Below are positions 25,003 to 34,327 of a stretch of 64,000 nucleotides of DNA, one piece after another (the first letter of the stretch is position 1; each line of letters begins with the position of its first letter). The notes beneath the pieces are model-generated. The model did no database searches, was not told the DNA's origin, and worked only from the letters and a program-made list of their open reading frames with translations. The stretch is taken from positions 124,001 through 188,000 of the forward strand of contig PAPF01000023.1 of the NCBI GenBank assembly GCA_002708825.1, in the 5' to 3' direction. This stretch comes from Phyllobacteriaceae bacterium (GTDB lineage: Bacteria; Pseudomonadota; Alphaproteobacteria; Rhizobiales; Rhizobiaceae). A program made the position numbers and the translations under genes.

Positions 25003-26545
25003 GGGAGGCCTCCGCGAACCCGTGGCCTGCCATCAACTGGCCGATTTCGGCAAGGCTGCGCTCACCGCGCGCCGAAGGCGCGGAAAGCCGCCCCTTCGAC
25101 ATCACGATCACCCTGTCGGCCAGCGCCAGCACCTCGTCGAGATCCTCCGAGATCAGCAGCACGGCCGCGCCGCGCGCCCGCGCCTCCAGCAGGCGTTCAT
25201 GGACATAAGACACCGCGCCCACGTCCAGCCCGCGTGTCGGCTGGTTGGCCAGGATCACCGCCGGTTCGCCGTCCAGCGCCCGGCCAAGGATGAGCTTCTG
25301 CATGTTGCCGCCCGACAGAAGGCGCACGCGCGCCTCCGGCGACGGGCATTTCACGTCGTAATCGGCGATGATCCGCTCGGCGAAGGTACGTGCTGCGCTC
25401 CAGTCGAGGAAGCCGAAACGCGAGAAGCGGCGGCTGCGATAGGCCTCCGAGATGACATTCTCCGCCACGCTCATGTCGTCGATCATGCCGGTGGCGTGAC
25501 GGTCTTCGGGGATGCGTCCGATGCCATGGGACAGTGCGGCGCGCGGCGACCAGCCGCTGACCGCCTCGCCCTTGACGATGACGTCGCCCGCAATCGGTCG
25601 CGCCGTGCCCGCGATCAGCGCCGCGAGGGCGGCCTGGCCGTTGCCCGAAACGCCCGCAAGCCCGGTGATCTCGCCGCCGCGCAGGTCGAGGTCGACGCCG
25701 GTGATCGCCGGCCCGCCGCCCTGCCCCGCCGCGTGAACGTTTCGAAGCGTCAGCAGTGATGGTCCCGGCACCGGCGGCGCGATGTCGGGCGGTGCGATCT
25801 CCTGGCCCACCATCATCGTGGCAAGCTGGTGCCGGTCGGTATCCGCAACGTCCACTTCACCGGCCACCCGGCCCGCGCGCAGCACCACCACGCGGTCGGC
25901 CACCGCCATCACTTCATGCAGCTTGTGGGAAATGAAGATGATCGACAGCCCGTCGGCAACCAGTTTCTTCAGCGTGGCGAAAAGCGCGTCCGTCTCCTGC
26001 GGGGTGAGCACCGCGGTCGGCTCGTCGAGGATGAGAATGCGCGCATCGCGATAGAGCGCCTTGAGGATTTCCACGCGCTGCCGCTCGCCCACTGACAAGG
26101 ACTGCACCAGCGCATCGGGATTGACCTGAAGGCCGAAGTCGCCGGCGAGTTTCAGGATCTTCGCTTTCGCGCCGGCCTTGTCGAAGCGCGGCGAGAACAG
26201 CGGCTGTGTTCCGAGCGCGATATTGTCCAGCACGCTCATCTGTCCGGCCAGCGTGAAATGCTGGTGCACCATGCCGATGCCCGCCGAAAGCGCCGCGCGC
26301 GGGTCGCCGGGTGGCAGCGGCTTGCCGAAAGCCTCAACGCTGCCCGCGTCGGCCACGTAATGGCCGAACAGGATGTTCATCAGCGTGGTCTTTCCGGCTC
26401 CGTTCTCGCCCAGCAGCGCCACGACCTCGCCGCGCGCCAGGGAAAGCGAAATGCCGTCATTGGCCCTGAGCGCGCCGAACTGCTTGGTGATCCCGGTCAG
26501 GCGCAGCACCGGATCGTCCGTGAGCGTGTCCCCCGGCACAGCCAT
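24992..26545 (-). CDS. ABC transporter ATP-binding protein, double ATPase, BMP/nucleoside type
   Basis: 517 aa with two ATPase halves. The first has Walker A GENGAGKTT, signature LSVGERQRVE and Walker B LILDEP. The second has the degenerate loop GVSGNGQAA and signature LSGGNMQKLI, as expected for this sugar/nucleoside class (RbsA-like layout). It lies 54 bp downstream of the BMP receptor gene. Confidence 0.92.
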   Translation of the reverse strand: MAVPGDTLTDDPVLRLTGITKQFGALRANDGISLSLARGEVVALLGENGAGKTTLMNILFGHYVADAGSVEAFGKPLPPGDPRAALSAGIGMVHQHFTLAGQMSVLDNIALGTQPLFSPRFDKAGAKAKILKLAGDFGLQVNPDALVQSLSVGERQRVEILKALYRDARILILDEPTAVLTPQETDALFATLKKLVADGLSIIFISHKLHEVMAVADRVVVLRAGRVAGEVDVADTDRHQLATMMVGQEIAPPDIAPPVPGPSLLTLRNVHAAGQGGGPAITGVDLDLRGGEITGLAGVSGNGQAALAALIAGTARPIAGDVIVKGEAVSGWSPRAALSHGIGRIPEDRHATGMIDDMSVAENVISEAYRSRRFSRFGFLDWSAARTFAERIIADYDVKCPSPEARVRLLSGGNMQKLILGRALDGEPAVILANQPTRGLDVGAVSYVHERLLEARARGAAVLLISEDLDEVLALADRVIVMSKGRLSAPSARGERSLAEIGQLMAGHGFAEASHAA

Positions 26546-26599
26546 CCCCTCTTTCGCAAGGCGCCGGGCGGCAGGCTGGCTGCCGCCCGGAACCGGAGC

Positions 26600-27640
26600 T
26601 TACATCGTCGATTTCGGCTCTTCGTCGTTGATCTCGACCACGAAGGACCCGTCCTTGATGGCCGCTTCCTTTTCCGCGACCATGGCCATGGCGGCATCCG
26701 GGACCTTGCCCTCGAAGGTTCCCAGCGGCGCCAGCGAGCAGCCGCCCTCCTTCATGAAGGAATAGATGCCGTAATCTTCCGCCTTGAAGGCGCCATCCTT
26801 GATCTTCGCGATGGCCGCATCCAGCGTCGGCTCGAAATGCCACAGTGCCGATGCGACAACGGTTTCCGGGTAGTCGGACTGCGTGTCGATGACATTGCCG
26901 ATCGCCAGCAGGCCCTTTTCCTTGGCCGCGTCGGAAACGCCGAAGCGCTCGGCATAGAGCAGGTCCGCGCCGGCATCGATCTGGGCGAAGGCGGTCTCCT
27001 TGGCCTTGGGCGGATCGAACCACGACCCGATGAAGGCCACCTGGAACTTCACGTCCGGATTGATCTCCTTGGCGCCGGCCATGAAGGCATGCATCAGCCG
27101 GTTCACCTCCGGGATCGGATACCCGCCAACCATGCCGATATTGTTCGACTTGGTCATGGCCCCGGCGATGATGCCGGTCAGATAGGAGGCGTCCTGGATG
27201 TAGTTGTCGAACACCGCGAAGTTCGGGTGCTCCTCCTGCGGCTTGAAGGACGAACCGATGAGGAAGGCCTTGTCCGGGTAATCGTCCGCCACGGAGCGCG
27301 CCGCATCCTCCACGGCGAAGGCCTCGCCGAGGATCAGGTCGTAACCCGCCTCGCAATATTCACGCATCACGCGCTCGTAATCGCTGTTCGACACGCTTTC
27401 GGAAAAGACATACTCGATGTCGCCCCGCTCCACCGCCGCTTCGGCGGCCTTGTGGATGCGGCTCACCCACTGCTGTTCGACCGGCACGGTGTAGATCGCC
27501 GCGGCCCTGATCTTGTCCGCCGCGCGCGCCCTTCCGATGAGGCCCGGCATGGCGAGCATGGCAGCGCCCGCGCCGCCGGCTGCGATGAGTTGGCGCCGGC
27601 TGATCGGCAAGGCCGCCGCCGCTTTCGTCCTGACTGGCAT
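26600..27640 (-). CDS. BMP family ABC transporter substrate-binding protein
   Basis: 346 aa from the ATG at 27640 (AGGAG eight bases upstream). The N terminus is Tat-like (ISRRQLIAAGGAGAAML), then GRARA-ADKIR. The BMP/PnrA fold follows (EAGYDLILGEAF, AFLIGSSF, NNIGMVGGYPIPEVNRLMHAF, GSWFDPPKAKE). Receptors of this class bind nucleosides, nucleobases or purine-like compounds. First gene of the operon ending in the CodA-like deaminase, which suggests a pyrimidine or purine base as ligand. A RutR-like box lies 46 bp upstream. Confidence 0.9.
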   Translation of the reverse strand: MPVRTKAAAALPISRRQLIAAGGAGAAMLAMPGLIGRARAADKIRAAAIYTVPVEQQWVSRIHKAAEAAVERGDIEYVFSESVSNSDYERVMREYCEAGYDLILGEAFAVEDAARSVADDYPDKAFLIGSSFKPQEEHPNFAVFDNYIQDASYLTGIIAGAMTKSNNIGMVGGYPIPEVNRLMHAFMAGAKEINPDVKFQVAFIGSWFDPPKAKETAFAQIDAGADLLYAERFGVSDAAKEKGLLAIGNVIDTQSDYPETVVASALWHFEPTLDAAIAKIKDGAFKAEDYGIYSFMKEGGCSLAPLGTFEGKVPDAAMAMVAEKEAAIKDGSFVVEINDEEPKSTM

Positions 27641-27686
27641 GGTCTGGCTCCTGTTCCCCTGATGAAAAAACTGGCATCCCGTCTTT

Positions 27687-27702
27687 TTGACCAAATGGTA
27701 AA
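27687..27702. promoter_or_regulatory. RutR-like operator in front of the BMP/codA operon
   Basis: TTGACCAAATGGTAAA matches the RutR consensus TTGACCAnnTGGTCAA at every defined position except one. It lies 46 bp upstream of the BMP receptor ATG. RutR is a TetR-family regulator that senses uracil and thymine; no rutR gene is in the window. Confidence 0.65.
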
Positions 27703-27864
27703 CACAAGAATGTGCCGTTGGCAATCGTGTTGCGCTAAAATGCCGCCACGAACGGGCCGCGCCAAGAGCCTGTGGACAGGCTATGGTGGTTATGCCCCAA
27801 ATTCGCCTTGAGTCTTGCATGTTGTAACCGGCGGGAGGCGGGCAACCGGATGGAGAGGATTGCC

Positions 27865-28128
27865 ATGAAGAATGTTCTTGTGATCTTGGCCGCATCGATG
27901 GCACTCGCGGCCTGTACGACGGCCGAACGGGATGCGGCCACCGGCGGTGCCATCGGCGCCGCGGCCGGCGCGATTGCCACCGGCGGAAAGGCCGGCGGCG
28001 TTCTGGCCGGCGCGGCCATCGGCGCCGTATCGGGCGTGCTGATCGGCCGGGCCACCCGGCGCGGTGAATGCGTCTACCGCGACCGCTACGGCCGCCGCTA
28101 CATCGCCCGCTGCCCCGCCGGCTACTGA
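27865..28128 (+). CDS. small glycine-zipper outer-membrane lipoprotein
   Basis: 87 aa. A lipoprotein signal (MKNVLVILAASMALAAC) puts the acylated Cys near residue 17. A Gly/Ala-rich zipper follows (ATGGAIGAAAGAIATGG... to GAAIGAVSGVLIG), then a short basic tail with CVYRDRYGRRYIARCP. GGAGAGG precedes the ATG at 27865. Such proteins sit in the envelope, and their function is mostly unknown. The stop overlaps the convergent AbrB-like gene by 7 bp. Confidence 0.8.
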   Translation: MKNVLVILAASMALAACTTAERDAATGGAIGAAAGAIATGGKAGGVLAGAAIGAVSGVLIGRATRRGECVYRDRYGRRYIARCPAGY

Positions 28129-29183
28129 TCCGCGCCGTCGCCCTTCCGCCGCTTCTGCCGCACCAGCAGGAATGGCACGAAGGCGGCGAGGAACAGCAGG
28201 CGCGAGACATGATGGGCGGCGACAAAGGCCGGATCGGCGCCCATCAGCGTTGCCATGGCGGTCATGGTCTCGACCCCGCCGGGTGACAGGGCGATCAGCA
28301 TCGCGCCGAAATCGATGCCCGTCAGCGCCGACGCCACGGCCGCCGCTGCCGCGGCGATGACGACGGAGATGACGGTGATCAGCAGTCCGGCGCCGAGCGC
28401 CCGGCGCAACTCGCCGGGCGTAACGCCCGAGAAGCGCGTGCCGATCAGCGTGCCAAGAAGAACGAAGGCCGGCGTTGACAGCCACAAGGGCAGGCCGCCG
28501 GTCAGCGCGCCGCCCAGATGGCCGCCCGTCGAGACCAGCATCCCGCCGAGCAGGTAGGCCGCAGGCAGGTTCACACGCTTGAAGCCCCAGCCGGCAACGC
28601 CCGCCAGCGCCAGCGCGGCCAGGATCTGCACCGCCGGCATGGTTTCCGCCGCGAGGCCGCTGCCCGGCCGGGAAAGCCCGGCAAGCTCCACGACCGGCGG
28701 GACGGCCAGTGTCAGGAACAGCACCCGCATCGACTGGACGATCCCGATAAGGCGCACATCGAGCCCGGACTGCTCGGCCATGGCCAGCACGTAACTCAGG
28801 TGGCCCGGCGCCGACGAGAGCACGGCCGAAGGGCCATGCGCGCCCGTGAACCGGACCAGGGCGGCCCGCGAGACAAGCATGATCGTGACCACCGCCGCGA
28901 CAAGCGCGGCCAGGCTGACCGGCCAGCGCGTCAGCGCTTCGGTCACGTCCGGCGTCACGCCCGATCCCATTGAAAGGCCGATCATGATGAACGCGAAGTC
29001 CCGGATACGCGCGGGAATGCCCATGCGCGCACCGGCAAGGCCGCACAGCGTGACGGCGACCGCCGGTCCGGTCAGGAAGGGCGCCGGCACGCCTGCAAGG
29101 AAGGCCAGCGCCGCGCCGGACGCACCGGCCGCGATGGCGGCGGCAAAGGGCATGGCGGAACGAAGAAGCTCGGTTCGGGGCAT
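28122..29183 (-). CDS. AbrB family membrane protein (ammonia monooxygenase-like annotation)
   Basis: 353 aa, hydrophobic, with two repeated halves of about five helices each. Conserved TGPAVAVTLCGLAGARMGIP and LPAAYLLGGMLVS motifs mark the AbrB (TIGR03082) duplication family. Often misnamed ammonia monooxygenase, the family is a putative transporter of unknown substrate. Its 3' end overlaps the lipoprotein gene tail to tail. Confidence 0.82.
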   Translation of the reverse strand: MPRTELLRSAMPFAAAIAAGASGAALAFLAGVPAPFLTGPAVAVTLCGLAGARMGIPARIRDFAFIMIGLSMGSGVTPDVTEALTRWPVSLAALVAAVVTIMLVSRAALVRFTGAHGPSAVLSSAPGHLSYVLAMAEQSGLDVRLIGIVQSMRVLFLTLAVPPVVELAGLSRPGSGLAAETMPAVQILAALALAGVAGWGFKRVNLPAAYLLGGMLVSTGGHLGGALTGGLPLWLSTPAFVLLGTLIGTRFSGVTPGELRRALGAGLLITVISVVIAAAAAAVASALTGIDFGAMLIALSPGGVETMTAMATLMGADPAFVAAHHVSRLLFLAAFVPFLLVRQKRRKGDGADQ

Positions 29184-29369
29184 GGGCCGCGCATTCGGTG
29201 GGTCTGGCCGGGTTCACAGGCTCGTACGAAAGCCGCGGCATTCATGCAAGCCGCAATCGCGGGCCGGCGCGGACAGGCGTCATGACGGGCCGCCGCACCG
29301 ACCGCGCCGGTTTGACGTGACAGATTCACAACAGGCCGGCAACGAACACGGCGAATTCTTGACGAATCG

Positions 29370-29398
29370 TTGACAGGTCATCCCGTCAGGCGTTTAAG
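29370..29398 (+). promoter_or_regulatory. sigma-70-type promoter for the cobalamin operon
   Basis: TTGACA at 29370-29375, 17-base spacer, TTTAAG at 29393-29398, placed directly before the riboswitch. The remaining upstream stretch (29184-29369) shows no gene and no other clear signal. Confidence 0.6.
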
Positions 29399-29402
29399 GG
29401 AA

Positions 29403-29597
29403 GGCGTTGATGGTCTCCGGGCATGCTGTCCGGAGCTAAGAGGGAATCCGGAAGGCCGCCCGTCCGAAACGGACAATGCGGTTAAGCCGGAACTGCCCCC
29501 GCAACTGTGAGCGGTTTGGCCCGTCCACACGCCACTGGTCCGCAATGGACCGGGAAGGCGGACAGGCCGCGAAACCGTGAGTCAGGAGACCTGCCAT
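29403..29597 (+). ncRNA. cobalamin (AdoCbl) riboswitch
   Basis: About 195 nt in the leader of btuB with the conserved cobalamin-riboswitch blocks in order: an AGAGGGAATCCGG block near 29439, CCCCGCAACTGTGAGCGG near 29497-29514, the B12-box-like GCCACTGG near 29531, GGGAAGGCGG near 29552, and GAGTCAGGAGACCTGCC at 29579-29595. When cobalamin is plentiful it should shut off expression of the downstream uptake operon. Confidence 0.93.
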
Positions 29598-29734
29598 CAG
29601 CGCGTCACCCGGCCGGACACGGGGTGTGTCAGGGCTGCCCAGCGCAAGCGGTGACGGTTTGTCGCCGCTGGCTGGCTGCCCCTTGAGGCATTCCCTGCCG
29701 GCACTCGAATCGCAGAGGAACCGGAGGGGTTTCC

Positions 29735-31678
29735 ATGCCTGCATCTGCCTGCACATCCGCGCGGATTGCCGCGTTTTCCGCCTTGCTTTCCGCAACCGTC
29801 GCCCTGCCCGCTCTTGCCCAGGACATCGTCATCGATGCCGGCGAAGTGGTGGTCTCCACGCCCAACCGCACGACCGAGAAGAAGGGCCGCGTCGGCTTGA
29901 AGGTCGAAGTGGTCACGAAGGAAGAGATCGAGGAGCGCGCGCAACCCGCCGTCACCGATTATCTCGCCACCCTGCCCGGCGTTTCCGTCGCGGCCAATGG
30001 CGGCACCGGCGGTCAGGAGACCGGCCTCTTCGTGCGCGGCGCCGACAAGAAATACGTCAAGACGCTGGTCAACGGCATCGACATTTCCGACCCCAGCGCC
30101 ACGCAGGTCCAGCCCGCGCTTGAAAGCCTGATGACCGGCGGCGTGACCGGCATCGAACTGCTCAAGGGCTCGCAATCCACGCTGTACGGTTCGGATGCCG
30201 TGGCCGGCGTCCTGGCCATCTCCACGCTGAACGGCATCGAACAGGGCCTGCATCACGACATTTTCGGCGAATACGGGTCCTTCGGAACCTGGCGCGGCGG
30301 CTATGTCTTCTCCGGCGCGTCGGAAACCGGCAAGTTCGCCGCCGGCATCTCCGGCACCCGGTCGGACGGCATCTCGGCTGCGAGGGTGAATGGCGGCGCC
30401 GCCGTCGACCTCGACCCTGCCCGCCTCGAAGCCGACGCGTTCGACAACATTTCGGCCGATTTTGCCGGCGAGCAGCAGCTTTCCGACATCGTCACGGTCT
30501 TCGGCAGCGCACTCTACCGCCGCACCAATGCCGACTATGACGATTCCGGCAATCCGCCCACCGACAACTCCTTCAACACCGCCCGTTCGCGCCAGGTTGC
30601 CGGACGCATCGGCGCCCATGTGGACCTGTTCGACGGCCGCTGGCGCAACACGGTCTCGGTGCAGGCCTTCGATGTCGACCGCGACCTGTCTTCCGTTTCC
30701 GCCTTCGGCCCCTTCGTCGGCAACTGGCGCGGCCAGCGCCTGAAATTCGACTACCAGGGCGGCTGGGACCTCAGCGAAGCGCTGACGCTGCAATATGGCG
30801 TCGATCACGAGCGCCAGACCGCCCGGTCGACCAACAATTTCGGCGGCCTGACCGACGACACCCATAACCTGACCGGCCTGTGGAGCCAGCTTGCCTGGAA
30901 CCCGGCGGAGAACTTCACGCTGACCGCGGGCCTGCGCCATGACATCCACAATGTCTTCGGCGGTCACACCACCTGGCGTGCCGCCGCCTCATGGAATGTC
31001 ACTGAGGAGACCCGCCTTCATGCTTCGGCCGGAACCGGCTTCCGTGCCCCTTCGCTCTATGAGCTTTATGCCCCCTTCGGCACCGGCAATGCGGCGCTGG
31101 TTCCCGAGGAAAGCATCAGTTTCGATGCCGGCATCGAGCAGACCTTCCTGGGCGGGCGTCTCGTGGTCGATGTCACCGGCTTTGTCCTGAACACCGACAA
31201 CCTGATCGATTATTCCTACGCCACCTTCTCCTATGTGCAGGTGCCGGGCGTAACGAAGCGCTCCGGCGTCGAGGTCGCGGCAGCATGGGCCGTGACCCCG
31301 GACTTCGACCTGAAGGGTGCCTATACCTACACCCGCACAAGACAGCCGGACGGCTTGCGCCGCCCGCGCGTGCCCGAGCATGACATCGCGCTGACCGCCA
31401 TCTGGCGCCCGGCGGAAAAATGGACGGTCAGCGCCACCGCGCGCGGCGTGGTCAACCTGACCGACCGGGTCTCGGCAGGCTTCGGCACGTTCAACGACGT
31501 GAGGCTCGACGACTTCCTCAAGGTCGATGCGAAAATCGCCTGGAAGCCCGCGGAAAATTACGAGGTCTACCTGCGCGGCGAAAACCTGCTCGACCAGCGT
31601 TACGAGACGGTGGCGGGCTATTCGACCCCGGGCATCTCGGTCTTCGCCGGTTTCCGCGCGAAGTTCGGCGGGGAGTAA
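29735..31678 (+). CDS. btuB: TonB-dependent outer-membrane cobalamin receptor BtuB
   Basis: 647 aa, in the BtuB size range. Signal peptide ends near ALA-QDIVID. A TonB-box-like EVVVSTPNR lies at about residue 37, and the plug domain runs to about 160 (LRATLPGVSV-type region, GADKKYVKTLVNGI, LKGSQSTLYGSDAVAGV). A 22-strand barrel follows, ending in an aromatic-containing strand (GISVFAGFRAKF). GGAGGGG precedes the ATG. The riboswitch and the BtuFCD genes behind it identify cobalamin or cobinamide as ligand. Confidence 0.92.
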   Translation: MPASACTSARIAAFSALLSATVALPALAQDIVIDAGEVVVSTPNRTTEKKGRVGLKVEVVTKEEIEERAQPAVTDYLATLPGVSVAANGGTGGQETGLFVRGADKKYVKTLVNGIDISDPSATQVQPALESLMTGGVTGIELLKGSQSTLYGSDAVAGVLAISTLNGIEQGLHHDIFGEYGSFGTWRGGYVFSGASETGKFAAGISGTRSDGISAARVNGGAAVDLDPARLEADAFDNISADFAGEQQLSDIVTVFGSALYRRTNADYDDSGNPPTDNSFNTARSRQVAGRIGAHVDLFDGRWRNTVSVQAFDVDRDLSSVSAFGPFVGNWRGQRLKFDYQGGWDLSEALTLQYGVDHERQTARSTNNFGGLTDDTHNLTGLWSQLAWNPAENFTLTAGLRHDIHNVFGGHTTWRAAASWNVTEETRLHASAGTGFRAPSLYELYAPFGTGNAALVPEESISFDAGIEQTFLGGRLVVDVTGFVLNTDNLIDYSYATFSYVQVPGVTKRSGVEVAAAWAVTPDFDLKGAYTYTRTRQPDGLRRPRVPEHDIALTAIWRPAEKWTVSATARGVVNLTDRVSAGFGTFNDVRLDDFLKVDAKIAWKPAENYEVYLRGENLLDQRYETVAGYSTPGISVFAGFRAKFGGE

Positions 31679-31683
31679 GCAGC

Positions 31684-32559
31684 ATGGCGCGGCGAAACGG
31701 ACATGCCTTCCGCTTCGCCGCCGCCCTTCTGGCCGTGCTGGCCGGAACGGGCGCGCGGGCGGAATCCGCCCTGCCGACGGTTCATTCGCTCAACCTGTGC
31801 ACCGACCAGCTTGCCATGCTGCTGGCAGCGCCAGGCCAGTTGCAATCAGTTTCGGAACTGGCCACCGACCCCTCGCTTTCCGCCCTGCACGACGGGGCCC
31901 GCGCCTTTCCCGCCAATCGTGGCCTTGCCGAGGAAGTGGTCGCCGCATCGCCCGATCTCGTCGTCACCGGCGCCTGGTCGGCGCGCAAGGCCACCGACCT
32001 GCTCAAGGGCCTCGGCTACCGGGTGGAGACCTTCGCGCCCGACCTGACGCTGGAAGGCATTCGCGCCGACATCGCCCGCATGGGCTGGCTCATGCGGCGG
32101 GAGAAAAAGGCAAGGGACCTGCTGGCCGCATTCGATTCCGAACTGGCAAGGGCGCCGGATGCCGCCTGCCCCGCGTCCTTCCGCCCCTCGCTGCTGGTCT
32201 ATGGCCCGAACGGCGTGACGGAAGGCGCGGGAACGCTGCCCGATACGGTCATCGAGGCGGCCGGTTTCAGGAACCTCGGCGCCGAGCCGGGGACCGGCGG
32301 CATGGCCTTCGTCTCGCTGGAAAACGTCATCGCCATGCGCCCCGATGTCATCCTGCTGCCGGCAGACGACCCGGCCGCGCCAGCGCTGGCGCAGAAACTC
32401 TTCGATCATCCGGCCCTCAAGGCCAGCGGCGCGCGCATCCTGCGCGGCGTGGTCTACCCGGCGCTGTGGACCTGCGGCGGACCGTTCACCGCAAGGGCCG
32501 TGACCGCCTTGAAACGGTTGCGCGCCAGCCTGCCCGGCTGCGAAAGGCCCGCCTCGTGA
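31684..32559 (+). CDS. btuF: cobalamin ABC transporter substrate-binding protein BtuF
   Basis: 291 aa with a signal peptide (cleavage near ARA-ESALP). Helical-backbone binding-protein fold: RSLNLCTDQL-type opening (HSLNLCTDQLAMLL), DLVVTGAW, and a C-terminal PALWTCGGP. It starts five bases after the btuB stop. It hands vitamin B12 to BtuCD. The GTGA overlap with btuC shows coupling. Confidence 0.88.
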   Translation: MARRNGHAFRFAAALLAVLAGTGARAESALPTVHSLNLCTDQLAMLLAAPGQLQSVSELATDPSLSALHDGARAFPANRGLAEEVVAASPDLVVTGAWSARKATDLLKGLGYRVETFAPDLTLEGIRADIARMGWLMRREKKARDLLAAFDSELARAPDAACPASFRPSLLVYGPNGVTEGAGTLPDTVIEAAGFRNLGAEPGTGGMAFVSLENVIAMRPDVILLPADDPAAPALAQKLFDHPALKASGARILRGVVYPALWTCGGPFTARAVTALKRLRASLPGCERPAS

Positions 32560-33539
32560 CCCGGCCCGCCCTCCTCATGGCCCTCCTGGCCGCTGCGCTC
32601 TTCGTCGCATCGCTGGGCGTGGGCGCCTCCGGCCTGCCGGTCTGGCGGGGACTGGTGGCGCTGGTGACCGGCGGCGATCCGCTGGCCGCAACCATCATGC
32701 GCGACATCCGCCTGCCGCGCGCCCTGCTGGGGCTGACGATCGGCTTCTCGCTCGGCCTCGGCGGCGCGGCGCTGCAGGGCTTCCTGCGAAATCCGCTGGC
32801 CGAACCCGGCCTTGTCGGCGTCTCGGGCGCCGCGGCGCTGGGCGCCGTCGCGGTCTTCTATACCGGCCTGTCAGCCTTCGGCGGCTTCACCGTGCAACTG
32901 GGCGCGCTCGCCGGCGCCGCCGGCGCGGTACTCTTCCTCATGGGCCTGGCCGGACGCAAGGCCTCACCCATGACGCTGGTTCTGGCCGGCGTGGCGCTGA
33001 CCAGCCTGACCGGCGCGCTGACCGCTCTGGCGCTGAACCTGTCGCCCAACCCCTTCGCCTCCTACGAGATCATCTTCTGGCTGCTCGGCTCGCTGAAGGA
33101 CCGCGCGCTGTCCGACGTGGCGCTGGCCCTGCCCCTGATGGCCATGGGCTGGGCGCTGCTGCTGGCAGCCGCCCGCGCGCTCGATGCCCTGTCGCTGGGC
33201 GAGGACACGGCCCGCTCGCTCGGCATCCACCTGCCGCGTACCGCCGCCATGCTGGTCACCGGTGTCGCGCTTTCGGCAGGCGCCGGCGTGGCCGTGGCCG
33301 GAACGATCGGCTTTGTCGGCCTCGTCGTGCCGCACCTGCTGCGCCCCTTCACCGACGAGCGACCCTCATCGCTCCTGCTGGCCTCCGGCTTCGGCGGCGC
33401 GGCCCTTCTGCTTGGTGCCGACATCGCCGTTCGGCTGATGACCACGGGCCGCGAACTCAATGTCGGCGTGCTCACCGCGCTCATCGGCGCGCCCTTCTTT
33501 CTCTGGCTCGTCATGTCCAACCGCAGGGTGATGACATGA
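32556..33539 (+). CDS. btuC: cobalamin ABC transporter permease BtuC
   Basis: 327 aa, FecCD/BtuC family with about ten helices. RDIRLPRALLGLTIGFSLGLGGAALQGFLRNPLAEPGLVG is the characteristic region, and IGFVGLVVPHLLR the later one. The GTG at 32556 overlaps the btuF stop and is the natural start; the longer open frame before it is a shadow of btuF. Confidence 0.92.
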   Translation: MTRPALLMALLAAALFVASLGVGASGLPVWRGLVALVTGGDPLAATIMRDIRLPRALLGLTIGFSLGLGGAALQGFLRNPLAEPGLVGVSGAAALGAVAVFYTGLSAFGGFTVQLGALAGAAGAVLFLMGLAGRKASPMTLVLAGVALTSLTGALTALALNLSPNPFASYEIIFWLLGSLKDRALSDVALALPLMAMGWALLLAAARALDALSLGEDTARSLGIHLPRTAAMLVTGVALSAGAGVAVAGTIGFVGLVVPHLLRPFTDERPSSLLLASGFGGAALLLGADIAVRLMTTGRELNVGVLTALIGAPFFLWLVMSNRRVMT

Positions 33540-34327
33540 GCGGGCTTCAAGTGGAAAACCTCTCGGCAGCCCTCGGCGGCAGGCCCGTGCTGAAAGGCGT
33601 GTCGCTCGCCGCGCAACCCGGCGAGACCGTCGCCCTGCTGGGTCCGAACGGCGCGGGCAAGTCCACCCTTCTGCGCTGCCTGGCGGGCCTCGTTCCCGCC
33701 ACAACGGGCACCGCAAGCTGGAATGGCAGCGCGCTTGCCGCCATGGCGCCCGGCGAGCGCGCCCGCATCCTTGCCTATCTGCCCCAGGACAGGGTCGTGC
33801 ACTGGAACCTCGCCGCCCGCGCCATCGTCGCGCTTGGCCGCCTGCCGCATGGAGGCTACGGCACCCGTCTCTCACCGGCCGACGAAACCATCGTCGACGA
33901 CGCCATGGAGGCGATGGACGTGGCCCATCTGGCGTACCGGCCCGCCGCTGCCATGTCCGGCGGCGAACTGGCCCGCGTCCTAGCCGCACGGCTGATCGCC
34001 CAGGACACGCCGCTGCTGCTGGCAGATGAACCCGCCGCCAGCCTCGATCCGGCCCACCAGATCCGGCTGATGGCCTCGCTGCGCCGGCAGGCCGGCCTTG
34101 GCAAGGCCGTGCTTGTCTCGCTGCACGACATCGAACTGGCCGCGCGCTGGTCCGACCGCGTCATCATCATGCGCAGCGGGACCATCCTTGCCGACGGAAA
34201 ACCCGACAATGCCATTTCGCCGGCCACAATGGCCGATGCATATGGCATCACCGCACGCATCGGCCGGGATGAATGCGGACTGACCTTCACGCCGCTCGCC
34301 CTGACGGCCAACGGAGACGCACCATGA
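33536..34327 (+). CDS. btuD: cobalamin ABC transporter ATP-binding protein BtuD
   Basis: 263 aa. Walker [10 protein letters not shown] (residues 36-44), Q-loop YLPQD, signature MSGGELARV, Walker B LLLADEP and H-loop LHD are present. HmuV/BtuD type. Overlaps btuC and exbB by four bases at each end (ATGA). Confidence 0.92.
   Translation: MSGLQVENLSAALGGRPVLKGVSLAAQPGETVALLGPNGAGKSTLLRCLAGLVPATTGTASWNGSALAAMAPGERARILAYLPQDRVVHWNLAARAIVALGRLPHGGYGTRLSPADETIVDDAMEAMDVAHLAYRPAAAMSGGELARVLAARLIAQDTPLLLADEPAASLDPAHQIRLMASLRRQAGLGKAVLVSLHDIELAARWSDRVIIMRSGTILADGKPDNAISPATMADAYGITARIGRDECGLTFTPLALTANGDAP

Noticed and set aside
27641-27760. Possible sigma-54 promoter before the BMP/codA operon (minus strand GGCAC...TTG)
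   Set aside because: The distance between the two elements is one base too short and the -12 GC is missing.
31527-32555. N-terminal extension of BtuC over the btuF gene
   Set aside because: The extension is out-of-frame btuF sequence. BtuC begins naturally at GTG 32556 with the four-base overlap.
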